Source: Bacilli bacterium (GTDB lineage: Bacteria; Bacillota_I; Bacilli_A; RFN20; CAG-826). From it: DNA of 41,663 nt. Made by a program: the position numbers and the translations under genes. Below, in pieces: positions 1 through 8,589 of the stretch. Location: positions 1 to 41,663 of the forward strand of contig JAILIV010000045.1 of NCBI GenBank assembly GCA_024695105.1. The letters are read 5' to 3'. Below the pieces are notes generated by a model, which saw only the letters and a program-made list of their open reading frames with translations, was not told the DNA's origin and did not search any database. Position 1 is the first letter of the stretch. Each line of letters opens with the position of its first letter.

Positions 1-1
1 C

Positions 2-451
2 GCGGTTATGTACGCGGGCAAAATCGTCGAATACGGCACCGCGGAAGAAGTCTTCTTCGACCCGCGCCATCCGTATACTTGGGCGTTGCTATCCTCCATT
101 CCGGACATCGACTCCAAGGAACGTTTGGACGCCATCCCCGGTACCCCGCCGAACATGATCTATCCGCCTAAGGGTGACGCGTTCGCCGCGCGTTCCCATT
201 ACGCGATGAACATCGACTTCGAGCGTCAGCCGCCCTTGTTCAAAATCAGCGACACCCATTACGCCGCCACATGGTTGGAGCATCCCAAGGCCCCCAAGGT
301 CGAGAAGCCCAAGATCGTGACCGAGCGTATCCGCAACAACTTGGATTCCTCCCCGCGTGGGGCGGAGATCCGCGCGAAGCTTTTCGGAACGGATGAGAAA
401 CCCGCTCCCGAGAAGAAGAAAAGCGCAGCGAAGAAGAAAGGAGGGAAATAA
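2..451 (+). CDS. oppD: Oligopeptide ABC transporter ATP-binding protein, C-terminal part (5' truncated by the window edge)
   Basis: The reading frame is open from base 2, so the first ATG (base 8) is internal. The visible residues start at the AVMYAGKIVEYG segment, which in Opp/Dpp ATPases follows the H-loop. Next come the DPRHPYTWALLSSIP segment and the PGTPPNMIYPPKGDAFAAR segment typical of the oligopeptide/dipeptide transporter C-terminal domain; the Walker motifs lie upstream of the window. The last 40 or so residues are a lysine- and proline-rich tail (PAPEKKKSAAKKKGGK) that standard OppD lacks. The stop is 2 bases before the oppF start, with an AGGAGG just upstream, so the two are co-transcribed. 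The role, energising peptide uptake together with OppF, is inferred from the family. Confidence 0.9.
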   Translation, partial: AVMYAGKIVEYGTAEEVFFDPRHPYTWALLSSIPDIDSKERLDAIPGTPPNMIYPPKGDAFAARSHYAMNIDFERQPPLFKISDTHYAATWLEHPKAPKVEKPKIVTERIRNNLDSSPRGAEIRAKLFGTDEKPAPEKKKSAAKKKGGK

Positions 452-453
452 GC

Positions 454-2712
454 ATGCCCGACGACATCAAGCACAGCAACTTTGACGAAGAGCAATATGC
501 TCTTTCCGAAGGTCCCGTCGTGGACGACGACCACGAGGAGCTTGGCGAGGACATCGACGAGGATCTCTCCTCCGTTTCCCGCTCCACCCGTCAAATCGAT
601 GCGGAGAATTCGTTCACGTACCGCATCCCTCGGAAATTGAAGAGGCGTTATGAGCTTATCGGCTCCGACACCATCCTTTCCGTTCGCCACCTGAAGCAGT
701 TCTTCTTCTTCGGGTCGAAGATCCACAACCAGAAGCTCAAAGCCGTCAGCAACGTCTCCTTCGACGTGGCCAAAGGCGAATGCTTCGGCATCGTGGGCGA
801 GTCCGGATGTGGCAAGACCACGACGGGCCGCACCATCATCAAACTGTATAACCCCACCTCTGGTTCCGTTTATTACCGTGGCTACCGCATCGGTGCCGGC
901 GCGCGCTGGAACAAGAAGGAAATCAAATGGGTCCGCATCAAAGGCAAAGCCCGTATCGCGGAACTTAAGGCCGAGGCGGAGAAGAAACTTTCCGCCTTGC
1001 CCGAAAACGATCCTTCCATCGCCCAGCAAACCGCCGAAATCCGCGCGGAGCTTTCCACGCGTTTGGCGGAGCTTAACCAAGAACTCGCCGGATTGATTGC
1101 GCAAGGCATCGCCCCCGCGGAACGTGATGGCCAAGCCGATTGCCAGACCCTTGCCGCCAAGCTTTCCGCCTTGAAGCAGCAACGCGACGATGCCGACGCC
1201 AAGGCCAAATCCGTCTTCGAGGAAACCGAGGCGAAGCTCAAAGAGTCCATCGCCGCCATCTCCGCGACGGAGAAGGTCGCCAAACTTCAGGAAGAAGCCA
1301 AGCTTACCGTCGATGCGCTTACCGGCGAAGTCGACGCCTTGCTCGCGCAGATTTCCACGCTTAACGACCTTGCCAAACAAGCCGACGAGGCTTTGGGCAA
1401 CGAACGCGCCTCTCTCCCGAAGAACGCCTATTTGCCGACCAAGACCGAACTCGACGCGATCGATTTGCAGCGTCAGCTCAAGGCCCAGGCCATTGGCCTA
1501 GACAAAAAGGCTACGCTTCTTTCCATCGCCAAGCGCCGGAAACAGATCGTGGTGGGTACCACGGTCGCCTTGGGAGGCTTGGACGCCAACTACGCCAAGG
1601 ACAAAGAGGGCTTAGACCCGAAGTCCGAGGAAGCCGCGGGCTTGAAGCGTAAATACTTGGAGAACAAAGCCGAGAAGGTCACCCTCCGCAAGACCGAGCT
1701 CTCCAACCTGAAATACCTCTCCCTCGACGCCATCGCCAAAGAAGATGAGGCCTTGGATGCGCTCGGAGAGGAAACCGAAGCTAAGAAGGCCGCCCTCGAC
1801 CTTGAGGTCAAACTCAAGGAGAAATACGCCAAGGAGAAGCAGGAGACCCAGGACGAAGCGGATAAGAACATCTGCGCGATCGATCCTCGCTTCGCCGTGG
1901 AATACGAATGCGCCGCCGAAGTGAAGAAGGTGGAGGACCATGTGCGCGAGACCGTCGCGACCCAGCGCCGCAAGATCCGCCAGATCCGCTACGACAACGC
2001 CCACACCCCCAAGAAGCTCCTTAACGAGATTCAGATGATCTTCCAAGACCCGGTCGACTCGCTCGACCCCCGTATGACGGTTGAGGACATCATCCAGGAA
2101 GGCCTCCATATCCAAGGACACCATAACCGCGTCGAAAACCACAAGAAAGTGGTGGAGATGTTGGAGAAGGTCGGCCTTGTCGCCGAGCACGCTTCCCGCT
2201 ACCCGCACGAATTCTCCGGCGGTCAGCGTCAGCGTATCGGCATCGCCCGCGCCTTGGTCATGAACCCGAAGCTGTTGATCTGCGACGAGCCGATCTCCGC
2301 CTTGGATGTGTCCATCCGCGCCCAAATCATCAACTTGCTCAACGACCTGAAGGACGAGATGGGCCTGACCATCATCTTCATCGCCCACGACCTTTCCGTC
2401 GTTAAGTACTTCTGCGACCGTATCGCGGTCATGTACTTCGGGAAGATGGTCGAACTCGCCAGCAGCGACGAGCTCTTCCGCCACCCGCTCCATCCTTATA
2501 CCATCTCTCTTCTCTCCGCCATCCCGAAGCCGAATCCTCTTACCGAGCGTGAGCGTACCCGCATCATCTACAACCCTGCGCTCGCCCACAATTACGAGGA
2601 AGACAAGCCGGAATTGCGCGAAGTTTGCCCGGGCCACGTCGTCTATTGCAACGAAGCGGAGCTCAAGGCCTACCAAGAGAAGATCAAGGAAATCGACGCC
2701 GGGAACAAATAA
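454..2712 (+). CDS. oppF: Oligopeptide ABC transporter ATP-binding protein with a giant coiled-coil insertion
   Basis: This 752-residue protein is about twice the usual OppF length of 310-400. It holds Walker A GESGCGKTT at residues 115-123, the Q-loop in QMIFQDP near 527-533, signature SGGQRQR at 588, Walker B LLICDEP with D611-E612, the H-loop in IAHDLSV, and the OppF C-terminal zone HPLHPYTISLLSAIP. About 350 extra residues lie between Walker A and the Q-loop, roughly 150-510. They are rich in A, K, E, L and D and probably form a long coiled coil. About 60 acidic residues precede the ABC domain. Mycoplasma OppF proteins are known to be similarly long, which supports a Mollicutes-side lineage. 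The gene starts 2 bases after oppD and is followed at 19 bases by a peptidase gene, so peptide import is the likely role. Confidence 0.93.
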   Translation: MPDDIKHSNFDEEQYALSEGPVVDDDHEELGEDIDEDLSSVSRSTRQIDAENSFTYRIPRKLKRRYELIGSDTILSVRHLKQFFFFGSKIHNQKLKAVSNVSFDVAKGECFGIVGESGCGKTTTGRTIIKLYNPTSGSVYYRGYRIGAGARWNKKEIKWVRIKGKARIAELKAEAEKKLSALPENDPSIAQQTAEIRAELSTRLAELNQELAGLIAQGIAPAERDGQADCQTLAAKLSALKQQRDDADAKAKSVFEETEAKLKESIAAISATEKVAKLQEEAKLTVDALTGEVDALLAQISTLNDLAKQADEALGNERASLPKNAYLPTKTELDAIDLQRQLKAQAIGLDKKATLLSIAKRRKQIVVGTTVALGGLDANYAKDKEGLDPKSEEAAGLKRKYLENKAEKVTLRKTELSNLKYLSLDAIAKEDEALDALGEETEAKKAALDLEVKLKEKYAKEKQETQDEADKNICAIDPRFAVEYECAAEVKKVEDHVRETVATQRRKIRQIRYDNAHTPKKLLNEIQMIFQDPVDSLDPRMTVEDIIQEGLHIQGHHNRVENHKKVVEMLEKVGLVAEHASRYPHEFSGGQRQRIGIARALVMNPKLLICDEPISALDVSIRAQIINLLNDLKDEMGLTIIFIAHDLSVVKYFCDRIAVMYFGKMVELASSDELFRHPLHPYTISLLSAIPKPNPLTERERTRIIYNPALAHNYEEDKPELREVCPGHVVYCNEAELKAYQEKIKEIDAGNK

Positions 2713-2731
2713 CCGGCAGAAAGGAATACAT

Positions 2732-5311
2732 ATGAAAAAACATCAAGCATTGCTCGTCGCAATCGCCGCGTTGACGCTTGCGGCCTGCACACCTTCGGGC
2801 TCTTCTTCCAGCGAAAGCGAGAAGAGCACCATCATTTCGACGGAAGTCTCCACTAGCACCGGCACGGAATCCTCTTCCAGCCAAGGAGAGTCCTCCTATG
2901 TCCCGACCACGGGCACGTTTAATGCCCGCGCCGCCGTGGAGATGATCGCCTATGCCGCCCGTAAATATAACAAGAACGTGACGGTCCAAGGCCTTATCGA
3001 CCAATTGAACGCCTGTGGCGAATCCTTTGACTTCGCCGCGGAGTCGGAGACCAAAGCCAGCGAAATCCTCGTCACGGTCGCTTTGTATTACGCGTTTAAG
3101 GACTCCATGCCCGAGAAGATCGGCGCGCGTTCCTTCCAAGCGTTCTACGCCGACATCGACGAAGTCGAGATCCGCAACGCCGCCGATTCCAGCAAGAACA
3201 GCATTACCTACAAGGCGATGAAGTTCTTCAGCGACCTCGGCGTGTACACGGTCCGTTCTGGCTCCTCCATTTCGGGCAAGACGGCCATGACCGCCAAGTT
3301 GACCCAAATGTATTTGGACCGTCTCCATTACTACATCGGCACCTCGTACCAAGACGATTTCTTCGCCGCGGTCAACCACGACTATCTCTATGACAACAAC
3401 CCCCATAGGGACGACCCGAGCGATGGTCAGTTGGATTACGACTATGACGGCGATGGTGACGTCGACGAGGATGACAAAGGCAACATCTATGACTCCAAAC
3501 TTATCCCGGAGGAAGACATCGTCGATTGGTCGTTGGATCTGATTAAGGACAACATCCCCGCCGCGCAGAACTTCATCGACACCTATTGCGATTGGGGCGC
3601 CCGCGCCGCCGGTAACGCCTCTGGCTTGGTCGCCGGTGTCGAGGAGTATCTTGCCGCCTCCACCCCGAAAGAGTTCTATGACGTCTGCTTGAAACAGGCG
3701 AAAGAACAAGGGTTCTGCGTGCTTTGGAGCACCGCCCAGTCTGGTTTCTATAACTTCGAAGACGGCCGCAAAGAAGTCTTGCTGAACCTCGAACCGTATA
3801 GCTTCTCCGGAACCGCCGCCAGCGTCTCCCCGGATTCCGCTGGTTACAATACGTCCGTGGACCGCTTCGCCCCGATTTTCCAAGAAGTCCTTGGTTGCAC
3901 GGAGGAAGCCGCCCGTCAATACGCCGTGGATTACACCATGTTCAAGTACCGGATGGCCACGTTCACCGAGCGTATGCCCGACGACCAATACGCCTTCCTC
4001 GCCAACGAAGACAACGAGTCCCGTTATTTGGACAACGTGATCCTTGGCGACACCAACTTGAAGCTTTATGACTTCTTCACCGAAGTTGGCTTTAAGAAGG
4101 CGAGCAGCATCATGTACTCTTCCCGAAACAGCATCGACGCCATCGCGAAGATGTTCACCGATAAGGATCTCCCCTTGTTGAAGGGTTTGGCCGTGTGGCA
4201 AATGCTCCAGCACTACACCATCTGCCTCCCTGACGCGGAACACGTCAACGCCTGGGCTTACCGTCCCGGATACGCCAACAACAAGGAAACCCTTTGGGAC
4301 AACAAGGCCATGTTCTATAGCTATGGCCTCTCCTACCTTTCCGAGATCATCTCGAACTACTACGTCCAGACCGACGACTTCAAGGCGAATTCTGCCGCGG
4401 TCGTGGGCTTGGTCAACCAAGTCAAAGGCGCGATGACCTCGCGCATCAACGCCGCGGATTGGCTCAGCAAAGACGCCAAGGACAAATCGCAGCTGAAGCT
4501 CGACAACATGAGCTACTGCATCGGCGGTGACGTTAACGGAACCACCGTTCTCACCTTCGACGACTTTGCCTATAAGTCCGCTCAAGAGGGTTCCCTCTAC
4601 CAGAACATCGGTCTGCATCAGTTGAGCGCTCTTGCCAACGATGCGGAGCATGTCGGGGATGACTGGGGCGAATACACCTTTGACCAGTACGTCGCCATGC
4701 AGGATCCTCTGACCGCCAACGCCTTCTACATGCCTTCATTCAACGGCATCTACATCACCCTGGGTTACATGGCCTGCTATGATGGCGCCGCAGAGATGAA
4801 CGAACTGGATCTCCTTTCCTCCTACGGATGGGTCGCCAGCCACGAGATCAGCCACGGCTTCGACTCCAATGGCATCTACTACAACGAAAAGGGCGAATAC
4901 CAGGAAGACGGCTGGTTCGTCGGTAAGGACAAAACCGCCTACGCCAACCGCTGCAAGGCCGTGACCAAGTTCTATAACGGCTACGAGGTCATGACCAACC
5001 AGGGCACCCCGGGCAGCACCGTCAACACCGAAGCCATCGCCGACATCAACGGCCTCCATCTCTGCATGGAAGTCGCCAAAGGCTTTGAGGGCTTCGACTA
5101 CGCCCAGTTCTTCATCAACTGCGCCGACCACTTCGGCGACTACGCTTCGCAATATACCTACGCGATGTCCTTGGCTTCCGATGAGCATCCCTTCGGCCGT
5201 TGCCGCGTCAACCGCGCGGTCTCCTGCATGGATGAGTTCTATGAGGCCTTTGACGTGGTCGTGGGAGACGGCATGTACGTCGCTCCGGAAGACCGCATCG
5301 TCATCTGGTAA
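2732..5311 (+). CDS. M13-family (neprilysin/PepO-like) zinc metallopeptidase, surface lipoprotein
   Basis: The protein has 859 residues. The start at 2732 is chosen because an AAAGGA ribosome site precedes it by about 7 bases and a lipoprotein signal follows (MKKHQALLVAIAALTLAAC, lipid-accepting Cys19), then a Ser/Thr-rich linker. Upstream in-frame starts lie inside oppF. The C-terminal half carries NAFYMPSFNGIYITLG, the zinc motif HEISHGFD (from His704), and NTEAIADINGL with the third ligand Glu767, which is the M13 arrangement. It ends RIVIW, as M13 enzymes end in a similar motif. An acidic stretch DYDGDGDVDEDDKG near 235-250 resembles a calcium loop. Placed directly after oppF, it probably trims peptides outside the cell for the importer. 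The family assignment is firm; the substrate is unknown. Confidence 0.92.
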   Translation: MKKHQALLVAIAALTLAACTPSGSSSSESEKSTIISTEVSTSTGTESSSSQGESSYVPTTGTFNARAAVEMIAYAARKYNKNVTVQGLIDQLNACGESFDFAAESETKASEILVTVALYYAFKDSMPEKIGARSFQAFYADIDEVEIRNAADSSKNSITYKAMKFFSDLGVYTVRSGSSISGKTAMTAKLTQMYLDRLHYYIGTSYQDDFFAAVNHDYLYDNNPHRDDPSDGQLDYDYDGDGDVDEDDKGNIYDSKLIPEEDIVDWSLDLIKDNIPAAQNFIDTYCDWGARAAGNASGLVAGVEEYLAASTPKEFYDVCLKQAKEQGFCVLWSTAQSGFYNFEDGRKEVLLNLEPYSFSGTAASVSPDSAGYNTSVDRFAPIFQEVLGCTEEAARQYAVDYTMFKYRMATFTERMPDDQYAFLANEDNESRYLDNVILGDTNLKLYDFFTEVGFKKASSIMYSSRNSIDAIAKMFTDKDLPLLKGLAVWQMLQHYTICLPDAEHVNAWAYRPGYANNKETLWDNKAMFYSYGLSYLSEIISNYYVQTDDFKANSAAVVGLVNQVKGAMTSRINAADWLSKDAKDKSQLKLDNMSYCIGGDVNGTTVLTFDDFAYKSAQEGSLYQNIGLHQLSALANDAEHVGDDWGEYTFDQYVAMQDPLTANAFYMPSFNGIYITLGYMACYDGAAEMNELDLLSSYGWVASHEISHGFDSNGIYYNEKGEYQEDGWFVGKDKTAYANRCKAVTKFYNGYEVMTNQGTPGSTVNTEAIADINGLHLCMEVAKGFEGFDYAQFFINCADHFGDYASQYTYAMSLASDEHPFGRCRVNRAVSCMDEFYEAFDVVVGDGMYVAPEDRIVIW

Positions 5312-5331
5312 CCCAAAACCAACGACATTCA

Positions 5332-5354
5332 GGGAGGGGAAACCCTCCCTTTTT
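5332..5354 (+). terminator. Rho-independent terminator after the opp/M13 operon
   Basis: Seven-base perfect stem (GGGAGGG/CCCTCCC) with a GAAA loop, followed by five T. It lies 20 bases after the M13 peptidase stop. Confidence 0.92.
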
Positions 5355-5362
5355 CGTGCCCT

Positions 5363-5391
5363 TTGTGGGTACGTGCCCGCTCCTGTATAAT
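5363..5391 (+). promoter_or_regulatory. Promoter of the oxidoreductase-hypA pair
   Basis: A perfect -10 TATAAT at 5386-5391 is preceded directly by TG. TTGTGG at 5363-5368 is a moderate -35 at 17 bases. Transcription would start near 5398, leaving a short leader that contains the AAGGAG at 5411-5416. Confidence 0.75.
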
Positions 5392-5422
5392 GTATGAACC
5401 AGATACCCTTAAGGAGCCGACC

Positions 5423-8245
5423 ATGATTTATCCCGACGTCGTACATGTGGATCCCCCAAATTTTGAGGAGATCAAAAAGCGTGAGAAACGCCCAATCATC
5501 CTAAAGTTAGGACAAAAGATCACCGACCGTAAATTCCGTAAGATCAACTACGATGACCCGGAATACTATGGTTTGGCGGCTTTCGTTTCCGACCTTGAGG
5601 CGCAGATCGCCTTAACGATGGAGCTACGCGCCGAATACTCTTTCGAGGAGATGAAGAAGAAGACCAAGAAGCTTGGTTTGTCGGATAAGGAATTGGAGGA
5701 TACGTTGTACCATATGGGCTACACGGGTCTCATCGAATGGCATTATCCCAAGCAGCCTGACGGCTCAAGGAAACGCCATTACGTATTGCCGCGCTTCATC
5801 ATGGGCAGCGCCGAATTCTCCAATATGCGCCGCGACCAAATCGAGGCCCATCCCGAGGTGGCGCGCTTCTTTGAGCGCATGACCTTTGACCCGTTGAACG
5901 GATTAACGGAAATGATTCCTCCCGGTGGCGCGGGCATTGGCATGCACGTCATCCCCGTCGAAAAGGCCATCGAGCACGAATCTACTTCGATCGATATCGA
6001 ACATATTAGCTATTGGATGGATAAATACGAAGGCCATCTGGCCGCCTCTCCGTGTTCGTGCACGATGTGCGAAGAGCTTTTGGGCGTCGGTGGCGCCCGC
6101 GACGCGGAGGATTGGTGCCTCGCCGTCGGCGACATGGCCGATTATTGCGTGGAGACGAAGAAAGCCCATTATATCGACAAAGAAGAGTTCCTTCGCATCC
6201 TTAAGAAAGCCGAAGAAAACGGGTACGTGCATCAAATAACCAACAACGACGGCGCGGGGAAGATCATCGCGATCTGCAACTGCGATCCCAAGGTTTGCCA
6301 CGCGTTACGCACCTCGCAGTTATTCAATACGCCGAACCTTTCCCGTTCCTCCTTCGTGGCGCATGTGGACAAGGCCAAATGCGTCGCTTGCGGACGCTGC
6401 GTGGAGTATTGCCCCGCCGGCGCCGTGCGGCTTGGCCAAAAGCTTTGCAAGGCAGACAAAACCGAAGTCGTCTATCCCCGGGTGGAGGATCCTTTCGTCA
6501 CCAAGTGGGGCAGGGAGAAATGGACGGAAGACTACAACAACGCCAACCGCGTGAACTGCTATCCTACCGGAACCGCGCCCTGCAAAACCGCTTGCCCCGC
6601 CCATATCGCGGTCCAAGGCTATCTGAAACTAGCCGCCCAAGGGCGTTACGAAGAGGCGTTGGCCCTCATTAAGAAAAACAATCCCTTCCCCGCCGTCTGC
6701 GGACGCATCTGCAACAAGCGTTGCGAAGATGCCTGCACCCGTGGGAACGTGGACCGTGCCGTCTCCATCGACGCGGTGAAGAAGTTCCTTGCCGAGCGTG
6801 ATTTGGATCCGAAGACCCGTTATATCCCAGAGAAGGAAATCCCCGCGGCGTCGGAGAACTTCGAGTTCCCGCAGAAGATCGCCATCGTCGGCGCGGGCCC
6901 CGCGGGCTTAAGCGCCGCCTATTATCTCGCCTTAAAGGGATACCGTCCAACCGTGTTTGAGAAGAATGCCGAGCCGGGCGGTATGCTCCGTTATGGCATT
7001 CCTTCCTATAAGCTGGAACGCAACGTCATCGACGCCGAAATCGAGGTGATGAAGGCCTTGGGCGTTGAGATCAAATGTGGCGTCGAGGTGGGCAAGGACA
7101 TCACCATCGACGAATTGAAGAAACAAGGGTACTGCGCCTTCTATTTGGCCATTGGTTGCCAAGGCGGCAGACGCCCCAACGTTCCCAATGACACCGCAAA
7201 AGGAACGGAGATTGCGGTGGAATTCCTTGCAAACTCCTATCAAGTGAAGAACCCGATCTTCCATGGTGAGGTGGTGGTCGTCGGTGGCGGAAACGTCGCG
7301 ATCGACTGCGCCCGCGTCGCTAAGCGTAACGGTGCGAAGAAGGTTTCCATGTACTGCTTGGAGACCCGCGAAACCATGCCCGCTTCCGCGTTAGAACAAT
7401 CCGAGGCGGAAGAAGAGGGAGTCACCATTGTTCCCTCTTGGGGTCCGAAAGAACTTAAGGTCGACGCCGAAGGCAACGTGACCGCCATCGTGTTCAAGCG
7501 CTGCACCCGCACGATTGATCCTGAGACGAAGAAATTCAGCCCGCTCTATGACGAGAGTGAGACCGTAGAGGTTCCTGCCGATAAGGTCATCTTCGCCATT
7601 GGCCAATCGATCGTTTGGGGCGATTTGCTTAAGGGCACCGGCGTCAAAACGATGCCCAATGGCGCTCCCATCGCGGAGAAATACACCTATCGTACCGACG
7701 ACCCGCAAATCGTCGTGGGCGGAGACGTCTATACCGGACCGAAGTTCGTGATCGACGCCATCGCGGCAGGCAAGATGGCCGCTGATGCGCTCCACCGCAT
7801 CGCCCACCCCGGCACCGACCGCACCGAGGGCATGAACAAGATGGAGTTTGTCGCCTTGAATAAGGACGACATTTACATTGACCCGGATTCTTATGACCAT
7901 TCCTCCCGCCAGGAAGAAGGCTTAGATCCCAAGATTGACCCGAAGAAGGGCTTCCGTGATCCCCGTCTTACCCTCACTGAGGAACAGGTGAAGATCGAGA
8001 CCGCCCGTTGCTTGGGCTGCGGCGCCTCCATCGTCGACCCGAACAAGTGCATCGGGTGTGGCATCTGCACGACCAAGTGCGCCTTCGATGCCATCCATTT
8101 GTCCCGTGACATCCCCGAGGCGAGCGTCTTGGTCCCATGCGAGAAGACCATGTCCAAAGTGCTTCCGTATATGGTCAAGCGTATCTTCGCGATCAAGAAG
8201 CATAACCGGCAGCTGAAGAAAGAAGCCAAAGCGGCGAAAAAGTAA
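5423..8245 (+). CDS. Multi-cluster Fe-S, FAD- and NAD(P)-binding oxidoreductase (GltD/NfnL-like core)
   Basis: The start at 5423 follows AAGGAG by 6 bases; an upstream in-frame ATG lies nearly at the promoter. In the 940-residue product, residues 1-200 have no recognised function. Then come CSCTMC (from Cys211) and CNCDPKVC, a ferredoxin motif CVACGRCVEYCP (from Cys320), and a GltD-type Fe-S domain (CKTACPAHIAVQGYL ... CGRICNKRCEDAC). An FAD fold follows with GAGPAG at about 490, then a second Rossmann motif GGGNVA at about 621, and finally CLGCG (Cys863) with a ferredoxin CIGCGICTTKC (from Cys876). This is the build of NAD(P)H-dependent electron-transfer flavoproteins that feed or draw on ferredoxin. 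The stop overlaps hypA by one base (TAATG). The electron partner is unknown; a link to a nickel enzyme is inferred only from hypA. Confidence 0.85.
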   Translation: MIYPDVVHVDPPNFEEIKKREKRPIILKLGQKITDRKFRKINYDDPEYYGLAAFVSDLEAQIALTMELRAEYSFEEMKKKTKKLGLSDKELEDTLYHMGYTGLIEWHYPKQPDGSRKRHYVLPRFIMGSAEFSNMRRDQIEAHPEVARFFERMTFDPLNGLTEMIPPGGAGIGMHVIPVEKAIEHESTSIDIEHISYWMDKYEGHLAASPCSCTMCEELLGVGGARDAEDWCLAVGDMADYCVETKKAHYIDKEEFLRILKKAEENGYVHQITNNDGAGKIIAICNCDPKVCHALRTSQLFNTPNLSRSSFVAHVDKAKCVACGRCVEYCPAGAVRLGQKLCKADKTEVVYPRVEDPFVTKWGREKWTEDYNNANRVNCYPTGTAPCKTACPAHIAVQGYLKLAAQGRYEEALALIKKNNPFPAVCGRICNKRCEDACTRGNVDRAVSIDAVKKFLAERDLDPKTRYIPEKEIPAASENFEFPQKIAIVGAGPAGLSAAYYLALKGYRPTVFEKNAEPGGMLRYGIPSYKLERNVIDAEIEVMKALGVEIKCGVEVGKDITIDELKKQGYCAFYLAIGCQGGRRPNVPNDTAKGTEIAVEFLANSYQVKNPIFHGEVVVVGGGNVAIDCARVAKRNGAKKVSMYCLETRETMPASALEQSEAEEEGVTIVPSWGPKELKVDAEGNVTAIVFKRCTRTIDPETKKFSPLYDESETVEVPADKVIFAIGQSIVWGDLLKGTGVKTMPNGAPIAEKYTYRTDDPQIVVGGDVYTGPKFVIDAIAAGKMAADALHRIAHPGTDRTEGMNKMEFVALNKDDIYIDPDSYDHSSRQEEGLDPKIDPKKGFRDPRLTLTEEQVKIETARCLGCGASIVDPNKCIGCGICTTKCAFDAIHLSRDIPEASVLVPCEKTMSKVLPYMVKRIFAIKKHNRQLKKEAKAAKK

Positions 8246-8589
8246 TGCACGAGCTTTCCCTCATCACCTCGGTGGTGGACTCCCTCTACGACGTCTTTGA
8301 AAAACAACCCGTACGGAAAGTGAAGTCCGTGACGTTAAGCGTCGGCACCGTTTCAGGCGTTGTTCCCCATTACCTGACCGAGGCTTGGGAATGGTTTACC
8401 AAAGACGACGATTTGTTTCGTGGAAGCGAACTAAAGATCGAATTCATCCATGCTTACACCAAGTGTTTGGATTGCGGGGAGGAATACGACACCATCCAAT
8501 ATGCGAAGGTCTGCCCTCATTGCCATAGCGATAACACCGTGCTTAAGCAGGGCAACGAATTGCTCATCAAAGAAGTCGAAGTCGAATAA
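8245..8589 (+). CDS. hypA: Hydrogenase/urease nickel metallochaperone HypA
   Basis: The 114-residue length fits HypA. It begins MHE, the nickel-binding N-terminus of the family (His2), and has the zinc site CxxC...CxxC at Cys74/Cys77 and Cys90/Cys93. HypA delivers nickel to the large subunit of [NiFe]-hydrogenase or to urease accessory proteins. Its ATG overlaps the stop of the large oxidoreductase (TAATG), so the two are translationally coupled. No hydrogenase, urease, hypB or other hyp gene is present in the window, which is unusual for a nickel chaperone. Its stop abuts that of the convergent AbiH gene. Confidence 0.92.
   Translation: MHELSLITSVVDSLYDVFEKQPVRKVKSVTLSVGTVSGVVPHYLTEAWEWFTKDDDLFRGSELKIEFIHAYTKCLDCGEEYDTIQYAKVCPHCHSDNTVLKQGNELLIKEVEVE

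Noticed and set aside
259-1380. Minus-strand open frame of 373 codons opposite oppF
   Set aside because: It lies antisense to the conserved OppF and OppD coding regions and shows only low-complexity composition.
2549-2731. In-frame upstream extension of the M13 peptidase
   Set aside because: It would lie within oppF and precede the lipoprotein signal; the ribosome site fits 2732.
2684-4651. Long minus-strand open frame of 655 codons opposite the M13 peptidase
   Set aside because: The plus strand encodes a clear zinc peptidase with a ribosome site and signal peptide. The minus frame is a shadow rich in V, G, D and R.
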